A DNA stretch of 64,000 bases from Megalonaias nervosa (GCA_016617855.1 JAECUM010009700.1:1-64000), one strand, 5' to 3'. Positions 1 to 10,772 are shown, counted from the stretch's first letter. Made by a program: numbers and translations. Notes: generated by a model from the letters alone, not told the origin.

Positions 1-453
1 AGACTTCAGCGTGGGCGGAGGGAAGTACATGTCATCAGAAAAAGTACACTTTATTGACAATGAGGGGAAGAAAACAGAGCGACCTCCTCTGTCAGGATCC
101 TTAAGAATATGACCCACCAAAATTGAAATATAAGTTATTAAAAAATTATAGAGTAACACCTGGAACAAAAATAATTATCTCTATCACGTAGTCGGTACAC
201 TTTGCCTATAGTGTGAGCAGTTTCATTTTTTTGATATAACATGTGAACATATCACTTTATATGATTCAGATTGGTCCCAATAAGCCCATGACATTAGTGT
301 GCAGTATTCTCTTTACTGACTGGTTGCGATAATGGGAAAACTATTTTAACCCAGCCTTCTGGAACTTTTTGTTTTCAACGAAAATTTTTCGGCCGACATT
401 TTTCGAATCGACTCGCGAAAGGGAATTCGGGACAGATGGTCTCGTTAACTTAC
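1..453. other. Unassigned flank
   Basis: AT-rich sequence left of the first retrotransposon. I see no convincing exon, repeat unit or RNA gene here; if the exon at 454-535 is real this would be intron on the minus strand. Confidence 0.4.
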
Positions 454-535
454 AGGAGTAAATAAACTCAGCTCTGTTCACAGAAGAATGTGGACATAAA
501 ACCTGTCTCCAAGCTGACAGAAGTTTATCCAACCA
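454..535 (-). CDS. Possible internal host exon next to the gypsy insertion
   Basis: On the minus strand an 82-bp open segment lies between an acceptor-like AG at 537-536 (context ATATGCAG) and a strong donor, GTAAGT, at 453-448. It reads WLDKLLSAWRQVLCP and continues through HSSVNRAEFIYS without a stop. No family is recognised. The 5' LTR of the retrotransposon starts only 8 bp upstream of the proposed acceptor, and the target duplication ATAT is part of that intron end. Alternative: chance open frame in AT-rich DNA with fortuitous splice sites. No neighbouring exon of the same gene was found within the window. Confidence 0.22.
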
Positions 536-543
536 CTGCATAT

Positions 544-1420
544 TGTTATGTATATGTAATTTAATTATTTGTTTGTCAGTTTTAATTTTTTTAATTGTAT
601 TCCATTACATGTTATTGTAGTGATAATTTTGTCTACTGGATTTGATTTTGTTTTAGAAATTCAATTCAGTTATGCTTGACCTGATAAACAGCCAGTAGTT
701 TGAAAAATTATATCTTTGGCTGACCTAGATTCAGAACCAGTGTCAGGTTTGGAGTAAACAACTTTTTTTATTATTCATTTCCAGAGTAAAAATCATTGAT
801 TTTAGTTAAGGCTATACTAGAGTACATGATTTTAGGCATGTAATGCTTTTACGTTGTACTGGGAAAATGATCATGTGACCCTAATCCGAGAATCTGTTTT
901 GCGTCTTAATTTACTGTATAGTCCTTTTCTTGAGAAGAAATAGCCAGTTGTGCTTTAAACCTTTGAAGCTCAAAGGTGTTTGGCTGTGACCCGTTTGGGT
1001 TGAATTTTTTTTATTTTTCGGACTTAGTAATTCGTTTCTCTGGAAAACATACATATAAGTGCTCCTTACAGAATTCTTGGACAAAGACATTTATTGAAAA
1101 TTTATTCATAAATTCCAAACTGGAATATTATTCTTTGTGATTCAACAAAGAACTGTCGACACATCAGGACAAAGCAGACCATTGAAGACGTCATCGCTTT
1201 CCATCTTGAATTTCATCAGGATTCGAACTGTGATTCATTTAGGACTTTTCATTGATAGGACTTATATTTTTAATTCTTCGATTAATTTTGGATTTGATTC
1301 ATAAACCGTAAGTCCTTTTTCTGATTTTTATCTTGTTTTTCTAGGGAAATAAATTATTTTGTTAAATTTGTTGGCTTCACTCTTTTCTTGCTCCTTTTGT
1401 ACGAGCCTAGATACGTAACA
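544..1420 (+). repeat. 5' LTR of gypsy element (family LTR-1)
   Basis: This 877-bp LTR is nearly identical in layout to 6321-7200, with TGTTA/TAACA termini. A TATA-like CATATAAG near 1050 and AATAAA at 1348-1353 are plausible U3 promoter and R-region polyadenylation signals. Related LTRs lie on the minus strand at 29428-30033, 35565-36472 and 61032-61960. Confidence 0.92.
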
Positions 1421-1427
1421 AGAAAAT

Positions 1428-1445
1428 TGGGGGCTCGTCCGGGAT
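1428..1445 (+). other. Primer-binding site for tRNA-Pro
   Basis: Seven bases after the 5' LTR lies the 18-mer TGGGGGCTCGTCCGGGAT, the classical complement of the tRNA-Pro 3' end that is also used by murine leukaemia-type retroviruses. It marks where minus-strand DNA synthesis would start and fixes the LTR boundary and orientation. Confidence 0.9.
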
Positions 1446-1589
1446 ATATGTATTTTGGCTAAAACATTTCAGAAATTTATTTTTTGAAATTTAAATTTAA
1501 ATTCCCCCAGTTTTCAGAATTTTTTAAATCCAAAGTATTATTTCACATTTTGTTTGAAATCTTAAGTGAAATCAACAGGCTTTTTTACC

Positions 1590-2960
1590 ATGTCATCAAA
1601 AGTGGAAATATGTCTTTAAAATCCTAAACAGGAACAGTTGGATGGTTTGAAAAAAAGATGAATTGCTTGAACTTGCCAGAAAATATGATCTTTTTGAGGC
1701 AAAAGCTTCTTTAACGAAGCAAGAAATAAAAATCATTTTGATTCAGTATTTGGTAGAAAAGAATGTTTTCGATAAAAGTATTTTGGTTTCGATTAGTAAG
1801 TCTGTATCAGACTCTGACATAAAAGTAAAGGAATTAAAATTAAAATACAAGATAGAATTAGAGTTAAGAAAACTGGAACTTCAAAAAGAAGAAAAACAAA
1901 TGTTTTTAGAAAAAGAGGAGAGAGAGAGAAACAAATGCAGTTGCAATTTGAGAAAGAGGAAAGAGAGAGACAGAAAGAGGAGAAACGGATACAAATGCAA
2001 TTAGATAAGGAAGAAAGAGAGAAAGAAAGACAAATGCAGTTACAAAAAGAACAATTGCAATTAGATAAGGAAGAGAGAGACAGAGAGACACATGCAAAGA
2101 GAGAAGGAAGAGAGGTAATTTCAAATTAGATAAAAAGAATTAGAGCTGACAAAAGGAAAACACTCCCCTACTTTTGATGTTTTAAGAAATATCAAGTTAG
2201 TACCCCCTTTTCTGGGAAAAGAAGTAGATAGATATTTTCCTCGTTTTGAAAAAATTGCGGAAAATTTGAAATGGCCAAAGGAGCATTGGACTCTATTATT
2301 ACAATGTATACTTACTGGTAAAGCTAGTGATATTTATTATTCACTGTCACTAGGCAGAGTGCTGACTATGATGTGGTTAAAGACTATATCTTGAAGGGAT
2401 ATGAGTTAGTCCCTGAGGCTTATCGGCAAAAATTCAGGAACTATAAAAAAGAAGCTCGACAAACTCATGTCGAATTTGCAAGAGAAAAAAGAGCGGTTAT
2501 TTGATAGATGGTGCTTAGCCAAGAAAGTTGAACAAGATTATGAAAGTCTCAAACAACCTGTATTACTTGAAAAGTTCAAGAACAGTGTCCATAGCGATAT
2601 TAAGATTTCTCTTCACGAGCATAGGATCGAAATCTTGGAAAATGCTGCTCGTGCTGCTGACGAATATTTCTTAACTCATAATGTTCATTTTGTAGGCAAG
2701 TCTTCCACTCAACAGTCTTCTGGTAAAAGATATTTCAGCCTCAAACGAGCCCTTCTAAAACTCAGTCTGGCACGACTTTTAAAAATCAAGCTTCTGATAA
2801 GCTTGATCAAAGATTCTTGTTTCTTCCTAAGTGCAAGAAGAAAGGACACGTTATTTCTGATCACTTCAAATTAAAAAATAAGCATCACAATCTCTTATTT
2901 CTAAGAGGTCAAGGTCACTGTCATTTATTGAAAGCAATACATTTGTTGGGTCTAATAAAC
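1590..2960 (+). pseudogene. gag: Broken gag gene of the gypsy element
   Basis: Gag forms the particle that packages element RNA. A likely start ATG is at 1590 (MSSKVEI), soon broken by frameshift. Readable parts are an N-terminal helical segment (ELARKYDLFEAKASL, from 1666), a long Glu/Lys/Arg/Gln-rich coiled-coil stretch (about 1890-2130) and a capsid-like helical segment around 2467-2700 containing AARAADEYFLTHN. A degenerate zinc knuckle follows (PKCKKKGHVISDHF, near 2825) in which the first and last cysteines of the usual CCHC pattern are not intact. Several stops and frame changes occur. A diverged copy of the coiled-coil and capsid region lies at 53460-54560. Confidence 0.8.
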
Positions 2961-2977
2961 CCCAGTCTGATTTTATT

Positions 2978-3300
2978 ATGGAGAATTATGAACCATTCAT
3001 GTCGAAGGGTTCAATATCTCTCTTGGGTGATTTGGCCAGTCCTATCACTATTAAAATTTTAAGGGACACAGGAGGTTCTCAGAGTCTTTTATTATCAGGT
3101 ACTTTGCCTTTTTCTGAGAAGTCTTCTTCTAATGGGAGTGTTCTTATTCAGGGAGTATGGTGCGGCTTTGTTAATATTCCTCTCCATTGTGTAAATTTGT
3201 CATCAGTCTTAGTCTCAGGACCCGTGATAGTCGGAATAGTGTCTTCTTTACCCGTTTAGGGCATTCATTTATTACTAGGCGACGACCTAGCTGGAGACAA
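2978..3300 (+). pseudogene. Retropepsin-like protease domain
   Basis: An open frame at 2978-3256 contains the aspartic protease signature LRDTGGSQSLLL (catalytic Asp-Thr-Gly near 3065), followed by hydrophobic strands and, after one in-frame stop, the usual IHLLLGDDLAG ending near 3260-3300. It would cleave the Gag-Pol polyprotein. It sits between the zinc knuckle and the integrase as in other gypsy elements. The single stop and the flanking frame changes make it non-functional as it stands. Confidence 0.75.
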
Positions 3301-3790
3301 GGTTGTGGTTAATCCACTTGTAACTGACAAGCCTTCTTTGGATCAGAAAGTTGATCCTATTGAAAAAGAATTCCCTGATTTATACCCAGCTTGTGCAGTT
3401 ACTATAGCTATGGCAAAGAAAGCTCTTGAGAATGGTGTTGATAAGGAAAATATTCCTTTAGCTGATACATGTATTGGTCAGGCTTTTGATGAGGTCACTG
3501 TCACTCCTTGATTGGATCAGTCAAAAGATACTGATCACAGTGATCCTCTTTCAACTACTCATTTTCTTTTGCCTAATCAGGGTGACAAACGACAATCACA
3601 GGAAAAAGATCCTGAGATCTCTTGTTTGTTTCAAAGGACGATTAGTGAAACTGAAGCCACTGAAGTACCTGTTATTTCATTAAAAATGGAATTCTTATGA
3701 GAAAATGGAGACCTCCCGAGGTACATGTTGGAGACGAGTGGTCAGTGAACTATCAAATTGTACTTCTAAAATAATGCAAACAGGAAATTC
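3301..3790 (+). pseudogene. Protease-integrase linker region
   Basis: Open acidic segments (3305-3508 and 3512-3697) read as a poorly conserved linker, for example VDPIEKEFPDLYPACAVT. They carry no catalytic motif that I recognise. The position between protease and integrase zinc finger fits the spacer of the pol polyprotein. Frames change and stops occur. Confidence 0.5.
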
Positions 3791-4849
3791 TTAGTCTGGC
3801 CCATGACATTCCTTTGGCTGGTCATTTAGGGATTAATAAGACTTATCACAAGATCTTGAATCATGTTTATTGGCCAAAAATCAAAGGTAGTGTTTGTAAA
3901 TACTGCAGATCTTGTCATACTTGTGAAATGGTAGGTAAACCCAATCAGAAGGTATCTAAGGCTCATCTGCAACCTATTCCTGCATTTGACGAACCATTTA
4001 GCAGAATTATGGTAGATTCTGTTGGTACCTTACCTAAGACCTAGTCAGGAAACCAATACTTGTTGACCATAATGTGTGCGTCAACAAGATTCCCAGAGAC
4101 AATTCCTTAGAAGAATATAAAAACTAAAACAATAGTAAAAGCTTTGATAAAGTTTTTTAACTCAATTTGGCCTTCCCAAATCTGTCCAATTTGATCAAGG
4201 TTCAAATTTTATGTCTGGAATTTTCCAGCAATTTCTGCATGATGTAGGCATCCAACAATTCAAAAATTTCTGCCTCTCACCCTGAGAGCCAAGGGGCTTT
4301 AGAAAGATTTCATCAGACTGAATAATATGATTCGATCATATTGTTTTGATACGGGAAAAAATTGGGATGAAGGCATTCATTTACTATTGTTTATTGAGTC
4401 GGGAACCAGTTCAAGAATCTTTAGGATTCAGTCTCATTGAACTAGTTATTGGACATACTGTGCGTGGACCACTGAAGTTGTTAAAAGAGAAACTTCTTTC
4501 TAATGAAGATACTGAACTTAATCTTCTCGATTATGTTTCCAATTTTAAGTATAAGTTGTCAAAGGCTTGTGAGGTTGCAAGAGCGAATCTGCACTGGACT
4601 CAGTCAAAAATGAAATTAAGGTATGACAAAAACTCAAAGGAAAGGAGTTTTCAGCCTGGTGGTAGAGTTCTGGCTCTCTTGCCCATTCCACAAAATCCTC
4701 TTCAGGCCAAGTATTATGGTCCCTACACGGTTGAAAAGAAAGTAAATGATTTAAATTATATCATAAATACTCCTAGGAGGCGAAAACAAAAACAACTTTG
4801 GCACATAAACATGTTAAAGGAGTATATTGAGAGAGATAGGCCAGGTTAA
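3791..4849 (+). pseudogene. Integrase (zinc finger, DDE core, GPY module)
   Basis: The integrase inserts element DNA into the host genome. The H-H-C-C zinc finger is visible from 3814 (GHLGINKTYHKIL, then CKYCRSCHTCEMV). The RNase-H-like core follows with all three acidic positions recognisable: MVDSVG near 4010, VQFDQGSNF near 4190 and HPESQGALERFH near 4280. The C-terminal GPY module is clear (QAKYYGPYTVEKKV near 4700, ending HINMLKEYIERD). An in-frame stop after GTLPKT and further frame breaks between 4044 and 4346 disable it. Its location upstream of RT is the diagnostic oddity of this element. Confidence 0.9.
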
Positions 4850-6178
4850 TCATGCAATTAAGTTTGTTGTACCAGTCCCACTCACTGAGGATTTAAGTGA
4901 AAGAATTCAATCGGACTCTTTTGCTTTTGGAGCAACAAATCTTCGTAATTCAGAAATTATGAATAATCTGGACCAGAAACTTTCACATTTGCAACAAGAA
5001 AGGAATGAACTTAAACATTTATTATTTGAATATGAGCACTTATTTCCAGATGTTCCTACAAGAACAAACAACATTTGCCATGACGTTGAAATTGTACATT
5101 CCACACCTGTGAAACAGCACCCATACAGGATGAACCCTCTCAAACAGGAATACTTGAAACAAGAAATTCAGTATTTGTTGGAGAATGATTTCATAGAGCC
5201 GAGTAAAATTGAATGGAGTTCACCATGTATACTTGTTCCGAAACCAGATAAAACTTTCCGTATGTGCACTGATTATAGGAAGGTGAGCAGTGTGACTAAG
5301 ACAGATTCATTTCGCCAAGTACCTTTCAACGTTTCATGAATATAATTACCTCTGGTCTTGATAATTGTGATGCTTACATCGATGATGTCATCATCTACAA
5401 CGACACCTGGAAGGAACATTTAGCAACAATTCGTAAATTCTTTGACAGACTCACTGATGCAAATTTGACAATCTATTTATCTGAAGGTGAGTTCTGCCGT
5501 GCTTGTGTAACTTTTCTAGGACATATAGTGGGACATCGACATGTTAAACCTATAGATGCTAAGGTCAAGGCTATCTCTGAATTCCCTGTGCCTGTCAGTA
5601 AAAAGCAACTGATGCGATTTTTAGGTATGGCTGGATACTATAGGAAATTTTGTTCCAATTTTTCTATAATTGCTGAACCCCTGACAAATTTATTGAGCAA
5701 GAAAAATAAGTTTCTTTTGACTGAAAAATGTCAGGAGGCTTTTGATAAGTTAAAGGCCATACTTAAAAGTGCACCAGTTCTTACAGCTCCAAATTTCAGT
5801 CAGTCATTTAAACTGTCTGTTGATGCAAGTGATGTTGGGGTTGGAGCAGTATTGATTCAAGAAGACAGAAATGGTGTTGATCATCCAGTGTGCTGTTTAT
5901 CTAAGAAATTAAATAAGCACCAAATAAATTATTCAACAATCGAGAAGGAACATTTGGCTTTGATATTGGCATTACAGCATTTTGAAGTTTACGTTAGTTC
6001 AGCTCCTTCTCCGATTGTTGTGTTTAGTGATCACATCCCCCTTACTTTCATAGACAAGATGAAAAACAAAAATCAGAGATTATTAAGGTAGAGTTTGTTG
6101 TTGCAAGAATATAATATTGACATCAGGCACATCAAGGGATAAGAGAATTTAACAGCAGATGCACTTTCCCGTGTATAG
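4850..6178 (+). pseudogene. Reverse transcriptase and RNase H, RT core deleted
   Basis: RT begins with the conserved FPDVPTRT and KQHPYRMNP segments and continues through WSSPCILVPKPDKTFRMCTD (near 5215-5270). After DSF (near 5310) the sequence jumps to QVP and then to FQRFMN, so the palm segment holding the first catalytic Asp and the following SPATFQ region is largely missing. The YIDD box is present (DAYIDDVIIY, near 5375). RNase H follows with VDASD, TIEKEHLALI and FSDH, and ends at ADALSRV before a stop at 6176-6178. Roughly 200 bases seem to be lost from RT. No chromodomain or envelope follows. Confidence 0.9.
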
Positions 6179-6310
6179 AAATATTATTTCATGTACACTT
6201 TGTATAATTCATAAGAATGCTTCTTATGTGTTTTTTTTTTTTTTTTTACCTCATATAATTATTATATGGTAAAAATAAAGCTTTATTATATAAATCTTTC
6301 TCTTCCTTTT

Positions 6311-6320
6311 ATGGGGGAAG
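6311..6320 (+). other. Polypurine tract
   Basis: ATGGGGGAAG lies immediately before the 3' LTR, where plus-strand synthesis is primed in LTR retroelements. Confidence 0.8.
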
Positions 6321-7200
6321 TGTTATTTATATGTAATTTAATTATTTGTTTGTTAGTTTTAATTTTTTTAAATTTTATTCCATTACATGGTATTGTAGTG
6401 ATAATTTTGTCTACTGGATTTGATTTTTGTTTTATAAATTCAATTCAGTTCTGATTGACCTGATAAACAGCCAGTAGTTTGAAAAATTATATCTTTGGCT
6501 GACCTAGATTCAGAACCAGTGTCAGGTTTGGAGTAAACAACCTTTTTAATTATTCATTTCCAGAGTAAAGATCATTGATTTTAGCTAAGGCTATACTAGA
6601 GTACGTGATTTTATGCATGTAATGCTTTTACGTTGTACTGGGAAAATGATCACGTTACCTTGATCCGGGAATCTGTTTTGCGTCTTAATTTACTGTATAG
6701 TCGTTTTCTTGAGAAGAAATAGCCAGTTGTGCTTTAAACCTTTGAGGCTCAAAGATGTTTTGTTTGAGTTGAATTTTTTTTGTTTTTCGGAATTAGTCAT
6801 TCATTTCTCTGGAAAACATATATATAAGTGCTCCTTACAAAATTTTTGGATGAAGAAATTTATTGAAAGTTTATTCATAAATTCCAAACTGGAATATTAT
6901 TCTTTGTGATTCAACAAAGAACTGTCGACACATCAGGACAAAGCAGACCACTGAAGACGTCATCGCTTTCCATCTTGAATTTCATCAGGATTTGAACTGT
7001 GATTCATTTAGGACTTTTCATTAATAGGACTTATTTTTCTAATTCTTGGTTTAATTTTGAATCTGATTCATAAACTGTAAGTCCTTTTTTCTGATTTTTA
7101 TCTTGTTTTTCTAGGGAAATAAATTATTTTGTTAAATATTACAAAGCTTGTTGGCTTCACTCTTTTCTTGTTACTTTTGTATGAGCCTAGACATGTAACA
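6321..7200 (+). repeat. 3' LTR of gypsy element (family LTR-1)
   Basis: An 880-bp partner of 544-1420 with TGTTA/TAACA ends, followed directly by the target duplication ATAT. It has small substitutions and indels relative to the 5' LTR, including an extra ATTACAAAGC-like insertion near 7140. Confidence 0.92.
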
Positions 7201-7204
7201 ATAT

Positions 7205-7698
7205 TTACACAGTAAATATGTGATACAATTCCGAATCAATTCCAAAACAACCACTGCAAATATTCGGTCATAAATACATTACAGTAAATATGGTAATTTC
7301 TGCATCCAGTAAACCTTGTTTCAGATGAATATTGCTACAATGTAATGTTTACTTGTAAACATGACACTTTAGGTTACATAAACATGGATCCTCAACTGTA
7401 ATCTAATGGGTAGTGCACCAGACAATGCAACATCACGCACATTCGACATTCTGTGTTGAAAATGATTTTGTCTGTGTAAACTATTCTGTTTATTCGCAAG
7501 GACGCTTGTTCTTTGATTTATAGTTTGTAAGAAAAGTATAATCTACATTTAAATGTCAATACTAGTTCAACTTTGGTTGGGTCTATTTTCTACGCACAAC
7601 AAATGAAAGGTGCAACAAATTCTGTCAGAATGAACAAAATTATTCGTTCTTATTTCCATCTAAATAATTTCCACTGAAATAAAAATGTGATAAAAAAA
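7205..7698. other. Unassigned intergenic or intronic DNA
   Basis: No exon or repeat array is evident. A short ACAGTAAATATGGTA at about 7284-7298 matches the terminal inverted repeat of the pogo-like element at 28767-30842 and may be a relic of another copy. Confidence 0.4.
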
Positions 7699-7840
7699 AT
7701 CTCAAATGGGTAATGATTTAATACTAAATTTATGAAACTCGTTGAATAATGTCCAGCTTTTGCTCGCCAAGGCTCGCAAAAGCTGGACATTATTCAATTC
7801 GTTTCATAAATTCAATATTAAATAATTACCCATTTGAGAT
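7699..7840. repeat. 142-bp palindrome (hairpin MITE-like)
   Basis: Two arms of about 65 bp are near-perfect reverse complements. The left arm begins ATCTCAAATGGGTAAT and reaches GTCCAGCTTTTGC; the right arm begins GCAAAAGCTGGAC and ends ATTACCCATTTGAGAT. A ~12-bp centre (TCGCCAAGGCTC) is itself partly symmetric. Such a hairpin suggests a foldback or MITE-type element. No transposase and no certain target duplication are visible. Confidence 0.85.
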
Positions 7841-8020
7841 CCACTATAACTAAATTTTTCAGTGAAACTTCTTCATGATTTTGTTTACTGAAAAACAAAC
7901 ACACATTAATCAGTGGGTGATACAAATACACAAAAATCATTTATAAACTTTCGGACACATACGGAGGTGGTCGCTTCAAAGGCCGACAGCTTAACATAGC
8001 TAAAGGACGGAGAAATGCCT

Positions 8021-8028
8021 ATAAATAA
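8021..8028 (+). promoter_or_regulatory. Possible TATA box
   Basis: TATAAATA lies about 90 bp upstream of the ATG at 8116, allowing a start site near 8050 and a short leader. In AT-rich DNA such a match is weak evidence alone; the signal-peptide frame downstream is what makes it worth listing. Confidence 0.3.
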
Positions 8029-8115
8029 AATGGCAGAATAGAAGTTGGCATCCCGGTGGTTTATGTGCCACTAGAATATTATCTTCTCCTATCGTTCTCA
8101 TTTCTGTCTTGAAAA

Positions 8116-8167
8116 ATGTTTCGAGTTTTCTGTCTTCTATTTCTTGTTAGTGTGAAGGTGTGTGAAG
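8116..8167 (+). CDS. Possible signal-peptide first exon
   Basis: An ATG at 8116 opens a frame starting MFRVFCLLFLVSVKVCE, a good secretory signal peptide (one basic residue, hydrophobic core, small residues). The frame stays open to 8379 but becomes Phe-rich and non-protein-like, so a splice is more likely at the donor-like AAG|GTGTGT (8157/8158, phase 0) or GAAG|GTTTAC (8167/8168, phase 1). A TATA-like box lies upstream. The phase-1 option is compatible with the acceptor near 29020 of the frame at 28962-29267, but that link is speculative. No homology is recognised. Confidence 0.28.
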
Positions 8168-8382
8168 GTTTACTGAAATATTCAAAGTTTGAATTGAATA
8201 TTGAGTATGTAGAAAAAACACAGGGTCTAAGAAACAACTTATTTTGTTATTGGTTTGCATTTTTTCCCACGGAACGCCACAAAGCGACCACGGAGATAAA
8301 GGCAAGAAGTTCCTTTTTCTTTAAGTTTCGTTTTTTCTTCCTTTATGGTGGTTGTTTTTGTTCTACTGTCCTATGTAGCTAA

Positions 8383-10229
8383 GTTGCAAGTTATACATCA
8401 CTGTGCTCAAACTGTGAACTTAGTTGCTGTTTGCTTTGTATAGGACAATTTATAATGAAAATTGCCTAACTCATGGAATTAAGATTTTACAATTTTGTTT
8501 ATTATTTGTAGAAAATTGACAAAAATATCAATAGAAAAATATTGTGCAATTTAAAACTGTAGAATTCTCCTATGGTGCTTCTACTGAACTATTTAGTTCT
8601 CAAAAAAACAAAAATAATTTTTGTGTTCCTAATCCAAAATCTGATAGAACAGAACTTTTCAATCTCAAAAGTTTAATTAAAGTTTAATTAAATATTAATT
8701 TTAAAATGCAATGTTTATTAAACAAACAATCTGATTCACCATTTGGATACTGTCTGACACAACTGAAAAGTTCTAGTATAAGATTATTTATAATTTTCGT
8801 TGATAAATTCATAATTTTTAATCAATTATACACATTGAATGTGAAATAGAACTGTTTATCTCTATTTCTTTATGTTTATTGTACCAAAAAATGAGAAGAA
8901 CTTGTATCTACCTACACCACTTCAGTTGGCAAGTCTAGTTTTACAGAACAAAAAACCTCAGCTCACCATATGTGGTACTGTGTATTCTCAGCAATTTACA
9001 TTCAGTGAAGAAAGGTGAAGGGAATCTAGTTGTTTTTTCACCCTGGGAGATGAGCAAGACTATATCTGTAGGCTACCTATTCAATTGACCTGATGGGTAC
9101 AGTATTCAGTTATTACATTCAATCTCACTGAGTGAGTATGAGAAAAACAGTCCAAGAATGGAACTACTCATCTAAATAAACATAAAAAATAATTAGTTTG
9201 CTTGATGACTAAATCTGCAAAGAAGTAAGGGCCCCTTTCCCCATCTCCATGCCTTCAGAAGAAATAAAAATCCATGGAATGATTCTCTTCATTAGTGTTA
9301 GTTTCTTACATATGGGTCTTTTTGGCACTGCATTTTATTTCTTGAAGTACAGGAGTGTTTCCTTGTTGGAATGTCTTTCTTAACTTTGTTCTAAACACTG
9401 TGATAAGCTGTCCTTTCTTTTAAAAAAATCCCTGTATACATTATACATTTCCTTTTATGCTCACATAATGTCTGTTACCAAATCCTATTAAGTGTCTAAA
9501 CTATATTCTGGTGTGTTCCAGATAATTCTGTATGCAGCAGATTTAGACACTGCAATAACCAGATGACATCAGACCCACAAATTGTCCATCAATATTAACA
9601 CAGGTTGGTTGGGAGTGGGTGCTGATTTCTCAGAATAGGTCAGGCCCAGCTATTTGGGCCAATGATAGAATTATCATTGGTAAAAGCTATGTTCTGAATT
9701 GCTTGGCAGTTGGATGGAGATAAGGAAGATCAAGAACCTTACTTTGTTCTCATTTGAACTGTTGAAATGCGTAAAATATCAAAGATTGCCTAAATATATT
9801 TGTTATATACTGCTAAACAAAAAATAATTTCAAATGACAAAGCATGACAAAATATTGAAGCAGATTTTAACTGCATGTATACTGAGAAAGTAATTTTAGG
9901 TCTTTCAAGGTGAAATTATCTTCAGTAAGAACAATTTCAACAATTACACGTTTAGAGTGATCAAAAGGACACATTTGTACAAATGTTTGTTTTTTTCTAA
10001 CTTGTATGGAAATCAAAAATAGGTTAATGTCTTTACATTTTATTAAAGCAAAAAAGACTTTTGACATAGGTTTTACACAACAAGAAGCCTAAGCTGCTCT
10101 GACATTATCAACCTTACTTTGTATAACTTAACGGTTAACCATTTCACCAAAAATGCTAATGTAGTATTATTAAAACAGAACCCTATATGTAAACTGTCAT
10201 CCAAATTCTATAAAATGGAGATGAGGTCC
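8383..10229. other. Unassigned AT-rich DNA
   Basis: About 1.8 kb in which I find no coherent exon, no tandem array and no match to the element families found elsewhere in the window. Confidence 0.4.
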
Positions 10230-10540
10230 ATTTTACCTAAAGTAATTTCAAAGATAAAGGTACAGCTCTAACCTATAGTTTAATTTACACAGGACATTGA
10301 TGATATAAATCTTTTTCCAAGTTTTCTTGAAATCAGATTCGACATAAAGTTTGCAGAGAATAACAAGCTCTGCCAGTCAAATGCAAGATCTACTCATTAT
10401 TATCAGCAGAGCTCACCTGTACAGAACTTGTCTAAAACCATGATACAACTTTACTTACCACATTTTAGCAAAACAAACTTAATACCATCTCCAGAATAAC
10501 TACAAGATTAGCTAAACAAATATGGGTGGATTATGTCATT
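10230..10540. repeat. Degenerate repeat related to 12380-13260
   Basis: Phrases such as GATGATATAAATCTTTTTCC and CAGTCAAATGCAAGATCTAC recur in diverged form at 12500-13250, indicating an old unit of roughly 200 bp. Confidence 0.4.
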
Positions 10541-10551
10541 ATCAAATTCAA

Positions 10552-10772
10552 ACGTGGTCTAAAGCGCTGACCGTTACGGATCACTGCCATCTCACCTCTG
10601 TCTGCGTGAGTTCGAGTCCAGGCTCGGCTAATGTGGTTACGTGAGAAAGCCTGCCAGTAGCTTCTCGTGGGTCGGTGGTTCTTCCCGGGATTTTCCAGGG
10701 TTCTTCCTCCACCATTAATACTGGCTGCCATGTATAGCCCATCTTGTGCTGAAAAATGGCGTTAAACCCTAT

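Larger units (their letters stand above)
544..7200 (+). mobile_element. Ty3/gypsy LTR retrotransposon, Gmr1-like domain order
   Basis: A complete LTR-to-LTR insertion of 6,657 bp. Both LTRs begin TGTTA and end TAACA, and the insertion is flanked by a perfect 4-bp target duplication, ATAT (540-543 and 7201-7204). A primer-binding site follows the 5' LTR and a purine tract precedes the 3' LTR. The internal order is gag, protease, integrase, reverse transcriptase, RNase H, so integrase lies upstream of RT as in copia elements and the Gmr1 group of gypsy elements. No envelope frame is seen. Stops and frameshifts in every domain, plus deletions in RT, make it inactive. By eye the first ~230 bases of the two LTRs differ at about 10 positions, so the insertion is not very recent. 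Confidence 0.93.

Noticed and set aside
1906..2129. Overlapping Leu/Ser-rich and Lys/Glu-rich frames
   Set aside because: Both read the purine-rich coiled-coil code of gag; only the plus-strand gag sense has context.
544..7200. Endogenous retrovirus with envelope
   Set aside because: RNase H is followed within about 150 bp by the purine tract and 3' LTR; there is no room for or trace of an envelope gene.
10552..10640. tRNA gene
   Set aside because: Box A and B are present but the element continues into a SINE body with AAC tail and is multicopy with target duplications.
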